In this document: piece after piece, positions 1 through 8,669 of the stretch | Layout of the letters: the number at the start of each line of letters is the position of its first letter | Numbering within the stretch: the stretch's first letter is position 1 | Assembly: GCF_007003975.1 (NCBI RefSeq) | Contig: NZ_VFTC01000008.1 | Location: 1 to 64,000, forward strand | Reading direction: 5' to 3' | Length of the DNA: 64,000 nt | DNA from: Mesorhizobium sp. WSM4306 | GTDB lineage: Bacteria > Pseudomonadota > Alphaproteobacteria > Rhizobiales > Rhizobiaceae | Translations under genes and position numbers: made by a program | Notes under the pieces: model-generated | Told to the model about the DNA's origin: nothing | The model's input: only the letters and a program-made list of their open reading frames with translations | Databases searched by the model: none

Positions 1-57
1 CCCAGCCGCCGAAGCAACCGAACCTCCCCAAACCAGTTGGACTTCGCCTATGAATAA
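1..57 (+). CDS. possible C-terminal end of an unrecognised protein, cut by the window edge
   Basis: Frame 1 is open from the first base to a TAA at 55-57 and would encode 18 residues ending NQLDFAYE. The tail looks like an ordinary protein end, but it is far too short to assign a family. Another frame also ends nearby, at 49-51. No function is proposed. The next 100 bases, up to the hairpin at 163, hold nothing I can recognise. Confidence 0.2.
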   Translation, partial: PSRRSNRTSPNQLDFAYE

Positions 58-162
58 CTTTCCCCGGACAGCCCTGCGTGAACGGGGCGAGGGACGCTGT
101 CGCGGCTGCTTTCGCCAACTATCACCGTCGCAGAAGATGGCGCCAGCGTTGCGGCCAGCCTC

Positions 163-197
163 TTTCTCCCCGTCACTATACGGGGAGAAATGCCCGG
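163..197. repeat. left half of an intergenic palindromic element split by the IS
   Basis: An 11-bp perfect stem (163-173 with 180-190, TTTCTCCCCGT / ACGGGGAGAAA, loop of 6) is followed by TGCCCGG. Joined to the sequence after the insertion (1527 on) it reads TGCCCGGCAGGGCAATGAGG. This closely matches the element at 49551-49581 (ATGCCCGGCAGGGCAGAGGG). The element was therefore whole before the IS arrived. Confidence 0.75.
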
Positions 198-1526
198 TGT
201 CCGAACCGGATAGATAGGTAACAGAATGGACCGATAGCATGGGTGACAGTTTTCTTGTCCGCCGCAGGACCGGCGATGGTTTGGCGAGAGACTGGCATTA
301 TGGACGAGCGGCTTCGGTTTGTTGTTGAATGTCTTTCTGGAGATGAGACGATGGTGGCGCTTTGTGCGGCCCACGCGATCTCACGCAAGACCGGCTACAA
401 ATGGCTTGGACGCTATCGGGAGCTAGGCCCGGAAGGTTTGCACGACCTGCCGCGAGCCCCGCTCAATCATGGCCGGGCGACAGCTCTTGATCTGGTGGAG
501 CGGATCGTCGCGGCGAAGGAGACGCATCCGCTGTGGGGGCCGAAGAAGATCGTGGCGCGGCTCAGGCGCACGGCTCCCGAGGTCATCTGGCCGTCGGCCT
601 CGACGGTGGGGGCGATCCTTGCGCGGCATGGGCTCGTCAGCGCCCGCAAACGGCCGCGTCTGCGGGCCTGCGGCAATGGACCGTGGCCGCAAGCCGAGAG
701 GCCGAATGCAGTGTGGACTGGCGATCACAAGGGCTGGTTCCGGACCCGTGACGGGTGGCGCTGCGAACCGCTGACGGTGATGGATGCGTCGAGCCGCTAT
801 CTTCTGGCGCTCGAAGCGACGGGATCGACGGCCGACAGCGAGGCTTGGCCGGTGTTCGAACGGCTGTTTGAGGAGCATGGCCTGCCGGATCGGTTCAGAA
901 GTGACAACGGCCCACCCTTCGCATCGGCCGGCGTCACCGGGCTGACGCCGCTTGCGGTGCGCTTCATCAAGCTCGACATCGTGCTGGAGCGGATCGCACC
1001 CGGCAAGCCGCAGCAGAACGGACGCCACGAGCGCTTCCATCTGACCATGCTGCCGCTGGCCGAGGCGCCACAGGCCGACAGAACGGCCCAGGGCCAGGCC
1101 TTCGAGGCGTTCCGGCACAGCTACAATGAGGAGCGTCCGCATGAGGCGCTCGCCATGGATACACCAGCCCAGCATTACCGCCCCTCGCAGCGCGCCATGC
1201 CAAGAACGCCACCCGAGCCTGACTATCCGGCCGAGGCTGCGATCCGACGTGTGCGCCACAATGGTGAGATCAGGTGGAATGGCGGCTTCATCTATGTCTC
1301 GCAAGCGCTGGCCGGCGAGCCGGTCGCAGCCGCGCAGACCGAGGACGGCGAATGGACACTCTCCTTCCATGCCCATCCGCTCGGCATCATCGACACCAGG
1401 CGTATGAAGCTTGTCCGCCGCAGCGCCGCGCCAACCAAACCGCTTGGCGCTGCGCCGGACGCATAGGGGGAGAGAAGTGTTACCTATGTACCCGGTCCAT
1501 TCTGTTACCCATCTATCGGCTGGACA
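198..1526 (+). mobile_element. IS481-family insertion sequence, apparently complete
   Basis: The ends begin TGTCC and are imperfect inverted repeats of about 50 bp. A 17-base block, GGTAACAGAATGGACCG at 217-233, occurs inverted at 1493-1509. Each end carries a second, related GGTRACA motif further in. The bases outside the ends are CCGG on both sides (194-197 and 1527-1530), which fits a 4-bp target-site duplication. One full-length transposase lies between the ends. Intact ends, target duplication and open frame suggest a recent and possibly still mobile insertion. The exact termini are inferred from the alignment of the two ends. Confidence 0.85.
276..1466 (+). CDS. IS481-family DDE transposase
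   Basis: This 396-residue protein catalyses cut-and-paste or copy movement of the surrounding IS. The N-terminal helix-turn-helix contains the family signature CAAHAISRKTGYKWLGRY, followed by a second HTH segment and an rve integrase core. The presumed catalytic triad is visible as D150 (WTGDHKG), D210 (RSDNGPPF) and E252 (NGRHERFH). The C-terminal beta-rich tail is typical of the family. I chose ATG 276 because MVWRETGIMDERLRF matches the usual IS481 start (MPWKE...MDxRxxF). An ATG at 243 would add 11 residues and lies inside the terminal repeat region. There is no frameshift, so the protein is probably functional. Confidence 0.92.
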   Translation: MVWRETGIMDERLRFVVECLSGDETMVALCAAHAISRKTGYKWLGRYRELGPEGLHDLPRAPLNHGRATALDLVERIVAAKETHPLWGPKKIVARLRRTAPEVIWPSASTVGAILARHGLVSARKRPRLRACGNGPWPQAERPNAVWTGDHKGWFRTRDGWRCEPLTVMDASSRYLLALEATGSTADSEAWPVFERLFEEHGLPDRFRSDNGPPFASAGVTGLTPLAVRFIKLDIVLERIAPGKPQQNGRHERFHLTMLPLAEAPQADRTAQGQAFEAFRHSYNEERPHEALAMDTPAQHYRPSQRAMPRTPPEPDYPAEAAIRRVRHNGEIRWNGGFIYVSQALAGEPVAAAQTEDGEWTLSFHAHPLGIIDTRRMKLVRRSAAPTKPLGAAPDA

Positions 1527-1558
1527 CCGGCAGGGCAATGAGGGGCAGCGCCAACATC
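1527..1558. repeat. right half of the palindromic element split by the IS
   Basis: The sequence begins with the duplicated CCGG and continues CAGGGCAATGAGGGGCAGCG. It completes the element whose left stem is at 163-190. The right boundary is approximate. It lies just downstream of the DinB-type gene that ends at 1572 on the opposite strand. Confidence 0.6.
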
Positions 1559-1571
1559 GGGGATTGGTCGA

Positions 1572-2108
1572 TCACAATCCCAGCCACTCGACCTCCGCCT
1601 TCCTCACCTTCAAATCATAATCGAGCAGAAACTCGTCCAATTGCGGCGGCGCGACCGACGTGCCCGACAGCATGGCGTGCACCTGGCCGCGATGGTGGAT
1701 GTCGTGCAGGAAGACATTGGCGAGGATGTCGCCGATCTTTTCGGGGATCATGCCGTCCTCGCGCCGGTCGGTGATGACGCGACGGTTGGGATCGTCCGCC
1801 GACAGCCCGTCACAAAAGGCGATCAGGCGCCGGTCGGCCGCGGCTTGGGCGGCAAACAGCGCCTGCGGCTCATCGAACAGCACGTAGTCGTCATAGACGG
1901 CAGCGCCGATGCCGCCCTCTTCCAGAAAATCGAGATAGAGATGGTCGACCGCAAGTATGTGGTTGAGCGTCGCCTTGATCGACGGGAAGAAGCTGGTGCG
2001 TTCGGCTTCGAATTCGCCAGGCTTGAGCTGCAGCACGGCGCGGTAGAGCCGGTCATTCGACCAGAGATTGTTGTCGGCCATGCGGCGCAGATGGTCGAGC
2101 AGGGTCAC
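1572..2108 (-). CDS. DinB-family protein
   Basis: This 178-residue protein has the DinB/YfiT four-helix-bundle pattern: NNLWSNDRLYRAVLQL at the N-terminus, an internal LNHILAVDHLY histidine motif, and a C-terminal FLHDIHHRGQVHAML motif. The three histidine regions normally bind a divalent metal. Members include thiol-dependent maleylpyruvate isomerase-like enzymes and many of unknown function. The start overlaps the stop of the preceding small membrane gene by 4 bp, so it is probably co-translated as the last gene of the hmgA operon. An isomerase role in homogentisate breakdown is tempting, since no classical maiA is present here, but it is only inference. Confidence 0.8.
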   Translation of the reverse strand: MTLLDHLRRMADNNLWSNDRLYRAVLQLKPGEFEAERTSFFPSIKATLNHILAVDHLYLDFLEEGGIGAAVYDDYVLFDEPQALFAAQAAADRRLIAFCDGLSADDPNRRVITDRREDGMIPEKIGDILANVFLHDIHHRGQVHAMLSGTSVAPPQLDEFLLDYDLKVRKAEVEWLGL

Positions 2109-2401
2109 GAGTTCATTCGTCTGACCAGGCCAACGCCTGCCGCCATGACCGCGAAGCCGGCGACAACGATCAGCAAAAGCCCGTTCATGCGCCGCCGCAT
2201 GGCCTGCGTTTCCTCGTCGCGCGCCACATTGGTGTTGGTGATGGTGTGAAACATCATCGCCTTGCGGGGATAACCGCTGCGGTTTGTGAGATCGGGCGAG
2301 CGCGCTTCGATGCGGTAGCTCAGCCGGATTGCCTGGATGAACACCGCCAGAATCCCAAGCGCCCAGACGCCGGCCAGCAAATAGAACGCTTCGCCCGTCA
2401 T
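2105..2401 (-). CDS. small two-helix membrane protein, unknown function
   Basis: The 98-residue product has an N-terminal hydrophobic helix (about residues 5-24) and a C-terminal helix (about 72-91, LLLIVVAGFAVMAAGVGLV). Between them lies a polar stretch, probably on one membrane face. I recognise no family motif. It lies between the fumarylacetoacetase-type gene (13 bp upstream) and the DinB gene (4-bp overlap), so it should be part of the same transcript. Confidence 0.65.
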   Translation of the reverse strand: MTGEAFYLLAGVWALGILAVFIQAIRLSYRIEARSPDLTNRSGYPRKAMMFHTITNTNVARDEETQAMRRRMNGLLLIVVAGFAVMAAGVGLVRRMNS

Positions 2402-2414
2402 TGCATTGCCCCTG

Positions 2415-3428
2415 CTATGCCTGGTATTTCTCGACCTTCTGCTCGATGGCGCCGAAGATCGAATGGCCGGTCTTGTCCTTCATTTCGATGCGCACTGTGT
2501 CGCCAAAACGCAGGAACGGCGTTTTGGGTTCGCCCGATTCGATGGTCTCGATCATGCGCAGTTCGGCAATGCAGGAATAGCCGGCGCCGCCCGCCGACAC
2601 CGGTTTACCCGGCCCGCCATCCAGCTTGTTAGAGACCGTGCCGGAACCGATGATGGTGCCTGCTATCAGCGGCCGTGTCTTCGCGGCATGAGCAATCAGC
2701 GCGGGGAAATCGAAAGTCATGTCGACGCCGGCATTGGCGCGGCCAAACGGCTTGCCGTTGAGGTCGGCGAGCAGCGGCAGGCTGACCTTGCCGCCATCCC
2801 AGGCATCACCCAATTCGTCCGGCGTCACCGCCACCGGCGAAAATGCCGAGGACGGCTTTGACTGGAAGAAGCCGAACCCTTTGGCGAGTTCGGGACCAGT
2901 GAGCGCACGCAGCGTCACGTCATTGACCAGCATGACCAGCCGGATCGCGGCGCGTGCCTGATCGAGGCTGGCGCCCATCGGCACGTCATCGACGATCACG
3001 GCAACTTCCGCCTCCATGTCGATGCCATAGGCTTCCTCTGCCATACGGATCGGCTCGCGTGGGGCGATGAAGGAATCGGAGCCGCCCTGGTAGATCAGCG
3101 GATCTGTCCAGAAGCTTGCCGGCATCTCGGCGCCGCGGGCTTTGCGTACCAGCTCGACATGGTTCACATAGGCCGACCCGTCAGCCCATTGATAGGCGCG
3201 AGGCAGCGGCGAATTGGCGTCATGCTCATGAAACCGTGCCGAGGGTACCGCATTGTTTTCCAGCGATTCCGCGATGGTCGACAGATGCGGGGCGATGCGC
3301 CGCCAGTCGTCGAGCGCCGCCTGCAGCGTTCTCGCCAAGAACGAGGCGTCGGTGAAGCGCGTCAGGTCGCGCGAGACCACGACCAGTTTTCCGTCGCGCG
3401 TCCCGTCCTTCAATGTGGCAAGCTTCAT
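2415..3428 (-). CDS. fahA: fumarylacetoacetate hydrolase family protein, probable fumarylacetoacetase
   Basis: The 337-residue protein is the right length for the bacterial fumarylacetoacetase type, which splits fumarylacetoacetate into fumarate and acetoacetate at the end of tyrosine/homogentisate catabolism. The metal-site segments of the FAH fold are visible: the acidic MEAEVAVIVDDV segment, VMLVNDVTLR, and a C-terminal GSGTVSN...GYSCIAE region. The ATG overlaps the stop of the MBL-fold gene by 4 bp, indicating translational coupling within an operon headed by hmgA, which strongly supports the pathway role. A different FAH-family hydrolase cannot be excluded on sequence alone. Confidence 0.85.
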   Translation of the reverse strand: MKLATLKDGTRDGKLVVVSRDLTRFTDASFLARTLQAALDDWRRIAPHLSTIAESLENNAVPSARFHEHDANSPLPRAYQWADGSAYVNHVELVRKARGAEMPASFWTDPLIYQGGSDSFIAPREPIRMAEEAYGIDMEAEVAVIVDDVPMGASLDQARAAIRLVMLVNDVTLRALTGPELAKGFGFFQSKPSSAFSPVAVTPDELGDAWDGGKVSLPLLADLNGKPFGRANAGVDMTFDFPALIAHAAKTRPLIAGTIIGSGTVSNKLDGGPGKPVSAGGAGYSCIAELRMIETIESGEPKTPFLRFGDTVRIEMKDKTGHSIFGAIEQKVEKYQA

Positions 3429-4312
3429 GCGGTTTCCTCTCCTGATGCGGCTTTGGCGCCGTCTACGTTCACAACAAGGCCGTCGCGGGCAATCGTCAAG
3501 TCACCCACCCACGATTTCCTGACGGCGGCGATCCAGTCGGCCTCGCCGATACCAGGATCGTCGGCCGGAATGAGGTGATTGAGCACCAGTTTCTTGACGC
3601 CGGCATCGCTGGCGATGCGGCCAGCTTCCTCAGCAAACGAGTGGCTGGCGAGCAGATGCTCCCTCAGCCGCGCGCCATTGCCGGTTCGGGCGACCAGCCG
3701 CTCAATGCCTTCTTCCAGCATGGCTTCATGGACGAGAATGTCGGCATTCTTGGCGAAACCGGCGAGCGGCGGAAAGAAGGCGGTGTCGGCCGAGAACACG
3801 ACGCTTTTGCCATCATGGTCGAAACGCAGCGCAAAACAATCGGTCACCGGCGGATGATCGACGCGCAGCGCCGAGACCTTGAGGCCGCGCTGCGCAAAAA
3901 TCTCGCCCTCGCCGAATTCGACGATCGACACCAGCCCGCGAATGTCCGGCCTGCCTTCATCGACGATGCGGATTTCGATGTCGAACTCCATCGCCTGGCA
4001 GAAACGGCGCCAGTAATGGGCGGTGCCGGGCGGTCCGAACAGCGTCACCGGCTTGGCCAGACCGGCGGTCCAGGCGGTGTGCAGCAGCGGCCCCAGTTCC
4101 AGCACATGGTCGGAATGCAGATGGGTGATGAAGATCAGGTCGAGCGTCTTGAGGCTGATGCCGGCATCGACCAGGCCGCGCGTGACGCCGAGCCCGCAAT
4201 CGACGACGATGGTTCGCCCGCCGAGTTCCAGCAGCGACGAGCTCGGCCATGGCCCGCCCGGCCGCAGCGCCGGGCCGCCTTTCGAGCCGAGACACACCAG
4301 CCGGTCGCTCAT
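3425..4312 (-). CDS. MBL-fold metallo-hydrolase (RNase Z-like fold)
   Basis: The protein is about 295 residues. It carries the metallo-beta-lactamase zinc motif THLHSDH followed by further ligands (RVDHPPV, FSADT, LNHLIPADD). The N-terminal GSKGGP and glycine-rich segments resemble the arylsulfatase/RNase Z branch of the fold. ATG 4312 is preferred; a TTG at 4321 would overlap the hmgA stop. It lies between hmgA and fahA with 4-bp junction spacing, so it is probably a pathway accessory hydrolase rather than a tRNase. The substrate is unknown. Confidence 0.8.
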   Translation of the reverse strand: MSDRLVCLGSKGGPALRPGGPWPSSSLLELGGRTIVVDCGLGVTRGLVDAGISLKTLDLIFITHLHSDHVLELGPLLHTAWTAGLAKPVTLFGPPGTAHYWRRFCQAMEFDIEIRIVDEGRPDIRGLVSIVEFGEGEIFAQRGLKVSALRVDHPPVTDCFALRFDHDGKSVVFSADTAFFPPLAGFAKNADILVHEAMLEEGIERLVARTGNGARLREHLLASHSFAEEAGRIASDAGVKKLVLNHLIPADDPGIGEADWIAAVRKSWVGDLTIARDGLVVNVDGAKAASGEETA

Positions 4313-4317
4313 CGGCC

Positions 4318-5631
4318 TCAAGACCAGTCGCCCTCCGGCGTGCCGTTGAAACGCTTCTTCAGGTCAGACCAGCAGTCGATGTAATTGTCCTGTCTTGTTT
4401 CCAGCTCGGCGCCGTAGCGGGTCAGCATCTGCGGGAATCGGGTCTCGAACATGAAGGCCATCGTGTTGTCGAGCTTGACCGGTTTCAGCTCGACACGCGA
4501 GGCCTTTTCGAAGCCAGGCGCGTCGGGGCCGTGGGCCAGCATCAGATTGTGCAGGCTGATGCCGCCGGGCACAAAACCTTCCTCCTTGGCGTCGTACTGA
4601 CCGTGGATGAGGCCCATGAACTCGCTCATGATGTTGCGGTGATACCAGGGCGGCCGGAACGTGTCCTCCGCCACCAGCCAGCGCGGCGGGAAGATGACGA
4701 AGTCGATGTTGGCGGTGCCCTCCTCGCCGCTCGGCGCCGTCAGCACGGTGAAGATCGACGGATCCGGGTGATCGAACAGGATGGCCCCGACCGGCGAAAA
4801 CGTCGCCAGATCATATTTGTAGGGGGCGTAGTTGCCGTGCCACGCCACCACGTCGAGCGGCGAATGACCGATCTCGGTGACATGGAAATTGCCGCACCAT
4901 TTCACCGTCAGCCGGCACGGCGTCTCCTTCTCCTCGAACCAGGCACAGGGCGTCTTGAAGTCGCGCGGATTGGCCAGGCAATTGGCGCCGATCGGGCCGC
5001 GGTCGGGCAGCGTCAGCTTCGCGCCGTAATTCTCGCAGACATAGCCGCGCACTTCGGCGTCGACCAGCTCGACCTTGAACACCAGACCGCGCGGCAGCAC
5101 GGCGATCTCGCCGGGCCGCAGCTCGATGACGCCCATCTCGGTGACGAAGCGCAGCGCGCCAACCTGCGGCACCACCAGCAACTCGCCGTCGGCGTTGAAG
5201 AAATGGTCGTCAACCATCGAACGGTTGGCGACATAGACATGCGCTGCCATGCCGCTTTGGCCCAACACGTCTCCCGCAGTGGTGATGGTGCGCATACCGG
5301 CGGTGAAATCGGTCGGCTCTTTCGGCATCGGCACCGGGTTCCAGCGGTATTGGCCGAGCGCCAGCTCGTGATCGCCGACATTGGGGGCGGTCTTCCACAA
5401 AGGATAGCTGGCCGCCTTGAAGCGGCCGGTGTGTTTGACGCTCGGCCGGATGCGATAAAGCCAGGAGCGCTCATTGGTGCCGCGCGGGGCGGTGAAGGGC
5501 GAGCCGGAAAGCTGCTCGGCATAGAGCCCGTAGGCCGGCCGCTGCGGCGAATTACGCCCCTGCGGCAGCGAACCGGGCAAGGTTTCGGTCTCAAAATCGT
5601 TGCCGAAGCCCGGCATGTAGGAAAAGGCCAT
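4318..5631 (-). CDS. hmgA: homogentisate 1,2-dioxygenase
   Basis: This 437-residue enzyme opens the homogentisate ring to maleylacetoacetate using non-heme Fe(II). Recognisable blocks are the N-terminal [12 protein letters not shown], the iron-binding [15 protein letters not shown] segment (His and Glu ligands) and [15 protein letters not shown] (further His ligand). The ATG at 5631 is preceded by AGGAT in good position; the open frame extends 22 codons further upstream but without family similarity. It is the first gene of a coupled operon (hmgA, MBL hydrolase, fahA, membrane protein, DinB) and is divergent from a MarR regulator, which presumably controls it. Confidence 0.97.
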   Translation of the reverse strand: MAFSYMPGFGNDFETETLPGSLPQGRNSPQRPAYGLYAEQLSGSPFTAPRGTNERSWLYRIRPSVKHTGRFKAASYPLWKTAPNVGDHELALGQYRWNPVPMPKEPTDFTAGMRTITTAGDVLGQSGMAAHVYVANRSMVDDHFFNADGELLVVPQVGALRFVTEMGVIELRPGEIAVLPRGLVFKVELVDAEVRGYVCENYGAKLTLPDRGPIGANCLANPRDFKTPCAWFEEKETPCRLTVKWCGNFHVTEIGHSPLDVVAWHGNYAPYKYDLATFSPVGAILFDHPDPSIFTVLTAPSGEEGTANIDFVIFPPRWLVAEDTFRPPWYHRNIMSEFMGLIHGQYDAKEEGFVPGGISLHNLMLAHGPDAPGFEKASRVELKPVKLDNTMAFMFETRFPQMLTRYGAELETRQDNYIDCWSDLKKRFNGTPEGDWS

Positions 5632-5689
5632 CCGATCCTCCCTGATCCCGGCCTCCTGAATGCGGCTTGCCGGCGATGTTGACCAAACT

Positions 5690-5720
5690 GGTTTCATTTG
5701 TAACCATTGAAAATGTAACT
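5690..5720. promoter_or_regulatory. candidate MarR-type operator between hmgA and its regulator
   Basis: The 120-bp divergent intergenic region contains GGTTTCATTTGTAACC (5690-5705), an imperfect 16-bp palindrome. It is followed by a direct repeat of the TGTAAC half-site (5700-5704 region and 5714-5719). The position fits a MarR-family repressor acting on both promoters. It is identified by symmetry only. Confidence 0.45.
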
Positions 5721-5751
5721 ATCAACGGCGAACGCGTTCACGGTTGCGCAG

Positions 5752-6195
5752 ATGGAACCTGATATCCTCGAACTCGAAAGCTTCCTGCCCTATCGGCTCT
5801 ACCGGCTTGCCGATGCCGTCAGCCGCGAATTTTCAAAAATCTACCGCGACCGCCACGGCCTGACGCGGCCGGAATGGCGTACGCTTTCAGGGCTGGGACA
5901 ACGTGGCACGATGACGGCAACGGCGCTCGGCGAGCAGTCGGCCATGCACAAGACCAAGGTTTCGCGGGCGGTGGCCGAACTTGAACGACGGCGCTGGCTG
6001 ACCAGAACGCCTGACGAGCACGACCGGCGCGTCGAGCATCTGGCCCTGACCAAAGCCGGGCTCGCAGCCTATCGCGAGATGGTGCCGCTGGCGCAGGCGT
6101 TTGAGCAGGAGTTGCTGGAGAGGCTGAGTGCGGAAGAGCGGTCGGCGATCGTTACAGGCGTCGCGGCGCTGGAGGGTGCGTTGAAAGAAAAGTGA
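5752..6195 (+). CDS. MarR-family transcriptional regulator, probable regulator of hmgA
   Basis: The 147-residue protein has the MarR winged-helix layout: dimer helix, HTH with MTATALGEQSAMHKTKVSRAVAELERRRWL, then the wing motif DEHDRRVEHLALTKAGL (conserved D-x-R-D/R). It resembles HmgR-type regulators of homogentisate genes. Divergent placement 120 bp from hmgA and a shared palindromic region support local control, with a pathway aromatic acid as a likely ligand. That ligand is inferred, not shown. Confidence 0.85.
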   Translation: MEPDILELESFLPYRLYRLADAVSREFSKIYRDRHGLTRPEWRTLSGLGQRGTMTATALGEQSAMHKTKVSRAVAELERRRWLTRTPDEHDRRVEHLALTKAGLAAYREMVPLAQAFEQELLERLSAEERSAIVTGVAALEGALKEK

Positions 6196-6218
6196 GCCGA
6201 TAGGCTGACGGGACAGCG

Positions 6219-6370
6219 CCCCCCTCTGTCCTGCCGGACATCTCCCCCACTTGGGGGGAGATTAGCGGTTCCAGCGCACCGCTCGTCCTGCAACGTTGGG
6301 GATTGGCGAAAGCCCGCGTAACATCTGATCTCCCTCCTTGCGGGGAGATGTCCGGCAGGACAGAGGGGGG
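6219..6370. repeat. intergenic palindromic element with 29-bp perfect inverted arms
   Basis: Bases 6219-6247 (starting CCCCCCTCTGTCCTGCCGG) are the exact reverse complement of 6342-6370. Each arm also carries its own short CTCCC/GGGAG hairpin, and about 90 bp separate the arms. The element sits between the convergent marR and tdh genes and could fold into a large cruciform or act as a two-way transcript end. Related elements occur at 163-1558 (split) and 49536-49681. Confidence 0.85.
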
Positions 6371-6401
6371 TGCCTCGCGCTGACGTCTCACCGGACAGCC
6401 C

Positions 6402-7436
6402 CTACCAATCCATCACCACCTTGCCCGAACTGCCGCTCCTCATCGCATCGAACCCCGTCTGGAAATCGTCGATGCCGATGCGGTGCGTGATCAGGCCGCT
6501 GACATCCAGCGGACCTTGCACCAGCGCGATCATCTTGTACCAGGTCTCGAACATCTCGCGGCCGTAGATGCCCTTGAGATGCAGCATCTTGAAGATGACC
6601 TTGTTCCAGTCGATCTCGAAACCGGTCGGCGCGATGCCCAGAATGGCGATCTTGCCGCCATTGTTCATGGTGTCGATCATGTCGCGGAAGGCGGGGGCCG
6701 CGCCCGACATTTCAAGACCGACGTCAAAACCTTCGGTCATGCCGAGCGCCGGCATGACATCCCTAAGCTTTTCCTTCGACGCATCGACGACATGCTGGAC
6801 GCCAAGCTTTTTGGCCAGAGCCAGCCGCACCGGATTGATGTCTGTGATGACGACCTTGCGCGCGCCGACGCATTGCGCCACCAGCGCGCCCATGATGCCG
6901 ATCGGCCCGGCTCCGGTGACCAGCACGTCCTCGCCGACCAGATCGAAGGACAGAGCGGTATGGACGGCATTGCCCAAGGGATCGAAGATCGCGGCGATCT
7001 CGTCGGGCACGTCGTCGGGGATCGGCACGACATTGTGCTGCGGGATCGCCAGATATTCGCCGAAGGCGCCGGGACGGTTGACGCCGACACCGAGCGTGTT
7101 GCGGCAGAGGTGGCCCCTGCCCGCGCGGCAGTTGCGACAATGGCCGCAGACGATGTGGCCTTCACCGGAGACGCGCTGGCCGACCTTGTATTCGGTGACT
7201 GCGGCGCCGAAATCGGCGACCGTGCCGACGAATTCATGGCCGGTCACCATCGGCACCGGCACGGTCTTTTGCGCCCACTGGTCCCAATTGTAGATGTGCA
7301 CGTCGGTGCCGCAGATCGCCGTCTTCTTGACTTTGATCAGGACGTCGTTGGGGCCGATCTCCGGCACCGGCACCTCTTCCATCCAGATGCCCGGTTCGGC
7401 CTTGGCCTTCACCAGCGCCTTCATCATGTTCGACAT
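6402..7436 (-). CDS. tdh: L-threonine 3-dehydrogenase
   Basis: This 344-residue zinc-dependent medium-chain dehydrogenase oxidises L-threonine to 2-amino-3-ketobutyrate with NAD+. Visible features are the catalytic zinc cysteine in [21 protein letters not shown], the structural-zinc cluster [15 protein letters not shown], and the Rossmann motif [10 protein letters not shown]. Length and N-terminus match E. coli Tdh. ATG 7436 has AAGGGA upstream. It follows kbl by 45 bp in the same direction, forming the classical threonine-to-glycine operon. Confidence 0.96.
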   Translation of the reverse strand: MSNMMKALVKAKAEPGIWMEEVPVPEIGPNDVLIKVKKTAICGTDVHIYNWDQWAQKTVPVPMVTGHEFVGTVADFGAAVTEYKVGQRVSGEGHIVCGHCRNCRAGRGHLCRNTLGVGVNRPGAFGEYLAIPQHNVVPIPDDVPDEIAAIFDPLGNAVHTALSFDLVGEDVLVTGAGPIGIMGALVAQCVGARKVVITDINPVRLALAKKLGVQHVVDASKEKLRDVMPALGMTEGFDVGLEMSGAAPAFRDMIDTMNNGGKIAILGIAPTGFEIDWNKVIFKMLHLKGIYGREMFETWYKMIALVQGPLDVSGLITHRIGIDDFQTGFDAMRSGSSGKVVMDW

Positions 7437-7481
7437 TCTTTTGTCCCTTGAATCCTTTGATCCGGAATCGCTTTTGGCGGC

Positions 7482-8669
7482 TCAGGGGATGACGCCCAGT
7501 TCCCTGCCGACCGCCGCGAATGCCGCCACGGCGCGGTCGATATCAGCGCTGGAATGCGCCGCCGACATTTGCGTGCGGATGCGCGCCTGGCCTTTCGGCA
7601 CCACCGGGAAGGAAAAGCCGATGACATAGATGCCGCGCTTCAGCATGCGCGCCGCCATCTCCTGCGCCAGGCTGGCATCGCCCAGCATCACCGGGATGAT
7701 AGGATGATCAGCACCGGCAAGCGTGAAGCCGAGCTTGCCCATTTCGGACCTGAACCGCGCCGCATTGGCATATAGGCGCTCGCGCAAGGCGTCGCCCTTG
7801 CGGATCATGTCGAACACCTTGATCGAGGCGCCGGCGATCGCGGGCATCAGCGTGTTGGAGAAGAGGTAGGGCCGCGAGCGCTGGCGCAGCCAGTCGACGA
7901 CCTGGCTTTTGCCCGAGGTGTAGCCACCCGACGCACCGCCCAGCGCCTTGCCGAGCGTGCCGGTGATGATGTCCACCCTGCCCTCGACGCCGCAATGTTC
8001 GGCCGAGCCGCGGCCGTTTTTGCCGACGAAGCCGACGGCGTGGCTGTCATCGACCATAACCATGGCGTCGTACTTTTCCGCGAGATCGCAGACGCCCCTC
8101 AGATTGGCGATAATGCCGTCCATGGAAAACACGCCGTCGGTGGCGATCAGCCGGAAGCGGCAGTCCTTCGCTTCCTTCAGCCGCGATTCGAGGTCGGCCA
8201 TGTCGTTGTTGGCGTAGCGGAAGCGCTTGGCCTTCGACAGCCGCACTCCGTCGATGATCGAAGCATGGTTGAGCGCATCGGAGATGATCGCATCCTCCTC
8301 GCCGAGCAGCGTTTCGAACAGGCCGCCATTGGCATCGAAGCACGAGCCATAGAGAATGGTGTCGTCCAGGCCGAGGAAGGACGAGATCGTAGCCTCAAGC
8401 TGCTTGTGCTCTTCCTGCGTGCCGCAGATGAAGCGCACCGAGGCCATGCCGTAGCCGTAGCGGTCGAGCGCGCCTTTGGCTGCGTCACGCAATTCGGCGC
8501 TGTCGGCGAGGCCGAGATAGTTGTTGGCGCAGAAGTTCAGCACCTTGTCGCCGCCGACCTCGATCTCAGCCGACTGTGTCGAGGTGATCACCCGCTCGGA
8601 TTTGTAGAGCCCGGCCGATTTCAACCCTTGCAGTTCATTGTCGATGTGGGAGAGGAATGCCGCGCTCAT
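7482..8669 (-). CDS. kbl: glycine C-acetyltransferase (2-amino-3-ketobutyrate CoA ligase)
   Basis: The 395-residue PLP enzyme of the alpha-oxoamine synthase family converts 2-amino-3-ketobutyrate plus CoA into glycine and acetyl-CoA. Motifs seen are [29 protein letters not shown] (PLP-binding Asp-x-His) and the PLP-lysine segment [14 protein letters not shown]. It is the first gene of kbl-tdh, transcribed from the intergenic region at 8670-8978. Confidence 0.96.
   Translation of the reverse strand: MSAAFLSHIDNELQGLKSAGLYKSERVITSTQSAEIEVGGDKVLNFCANNYLGLADSAELRDAAKGALDRYGYGMASVRFICGTQEEHKQLEATISSFLGLDDTILYGSCFDANGGLFETLLGEEDAIISDALNHASIIDGVRLSKAKRFRYANNDMADLESRLKEAKDCRFRLIATDGVFSMDGIIANLRGVCDLAEKYDAMVMVDDSHAVGFVGKNGRGSAEHCGVEGRVDIITGTLGKALGGASGGYTSGKSQVVDWLRQRSRPYLFSNTLMPAIAGASIKVFDMIRKGDALRERLYANAARFRSEMGKLGFTLAGADHPIIPVMLGDASLAQEMAARMLKRGIYVIGFSFPVVPKGQARIRTQMSAAHSSADIDRAVAAFAAVGRELGVIP

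Noticed and set aside
4249-5682. 477-codon open frame opposite hmgA
   Set aside because: Antisense to hmgA, which has full-length catalytic motifs and a start site.
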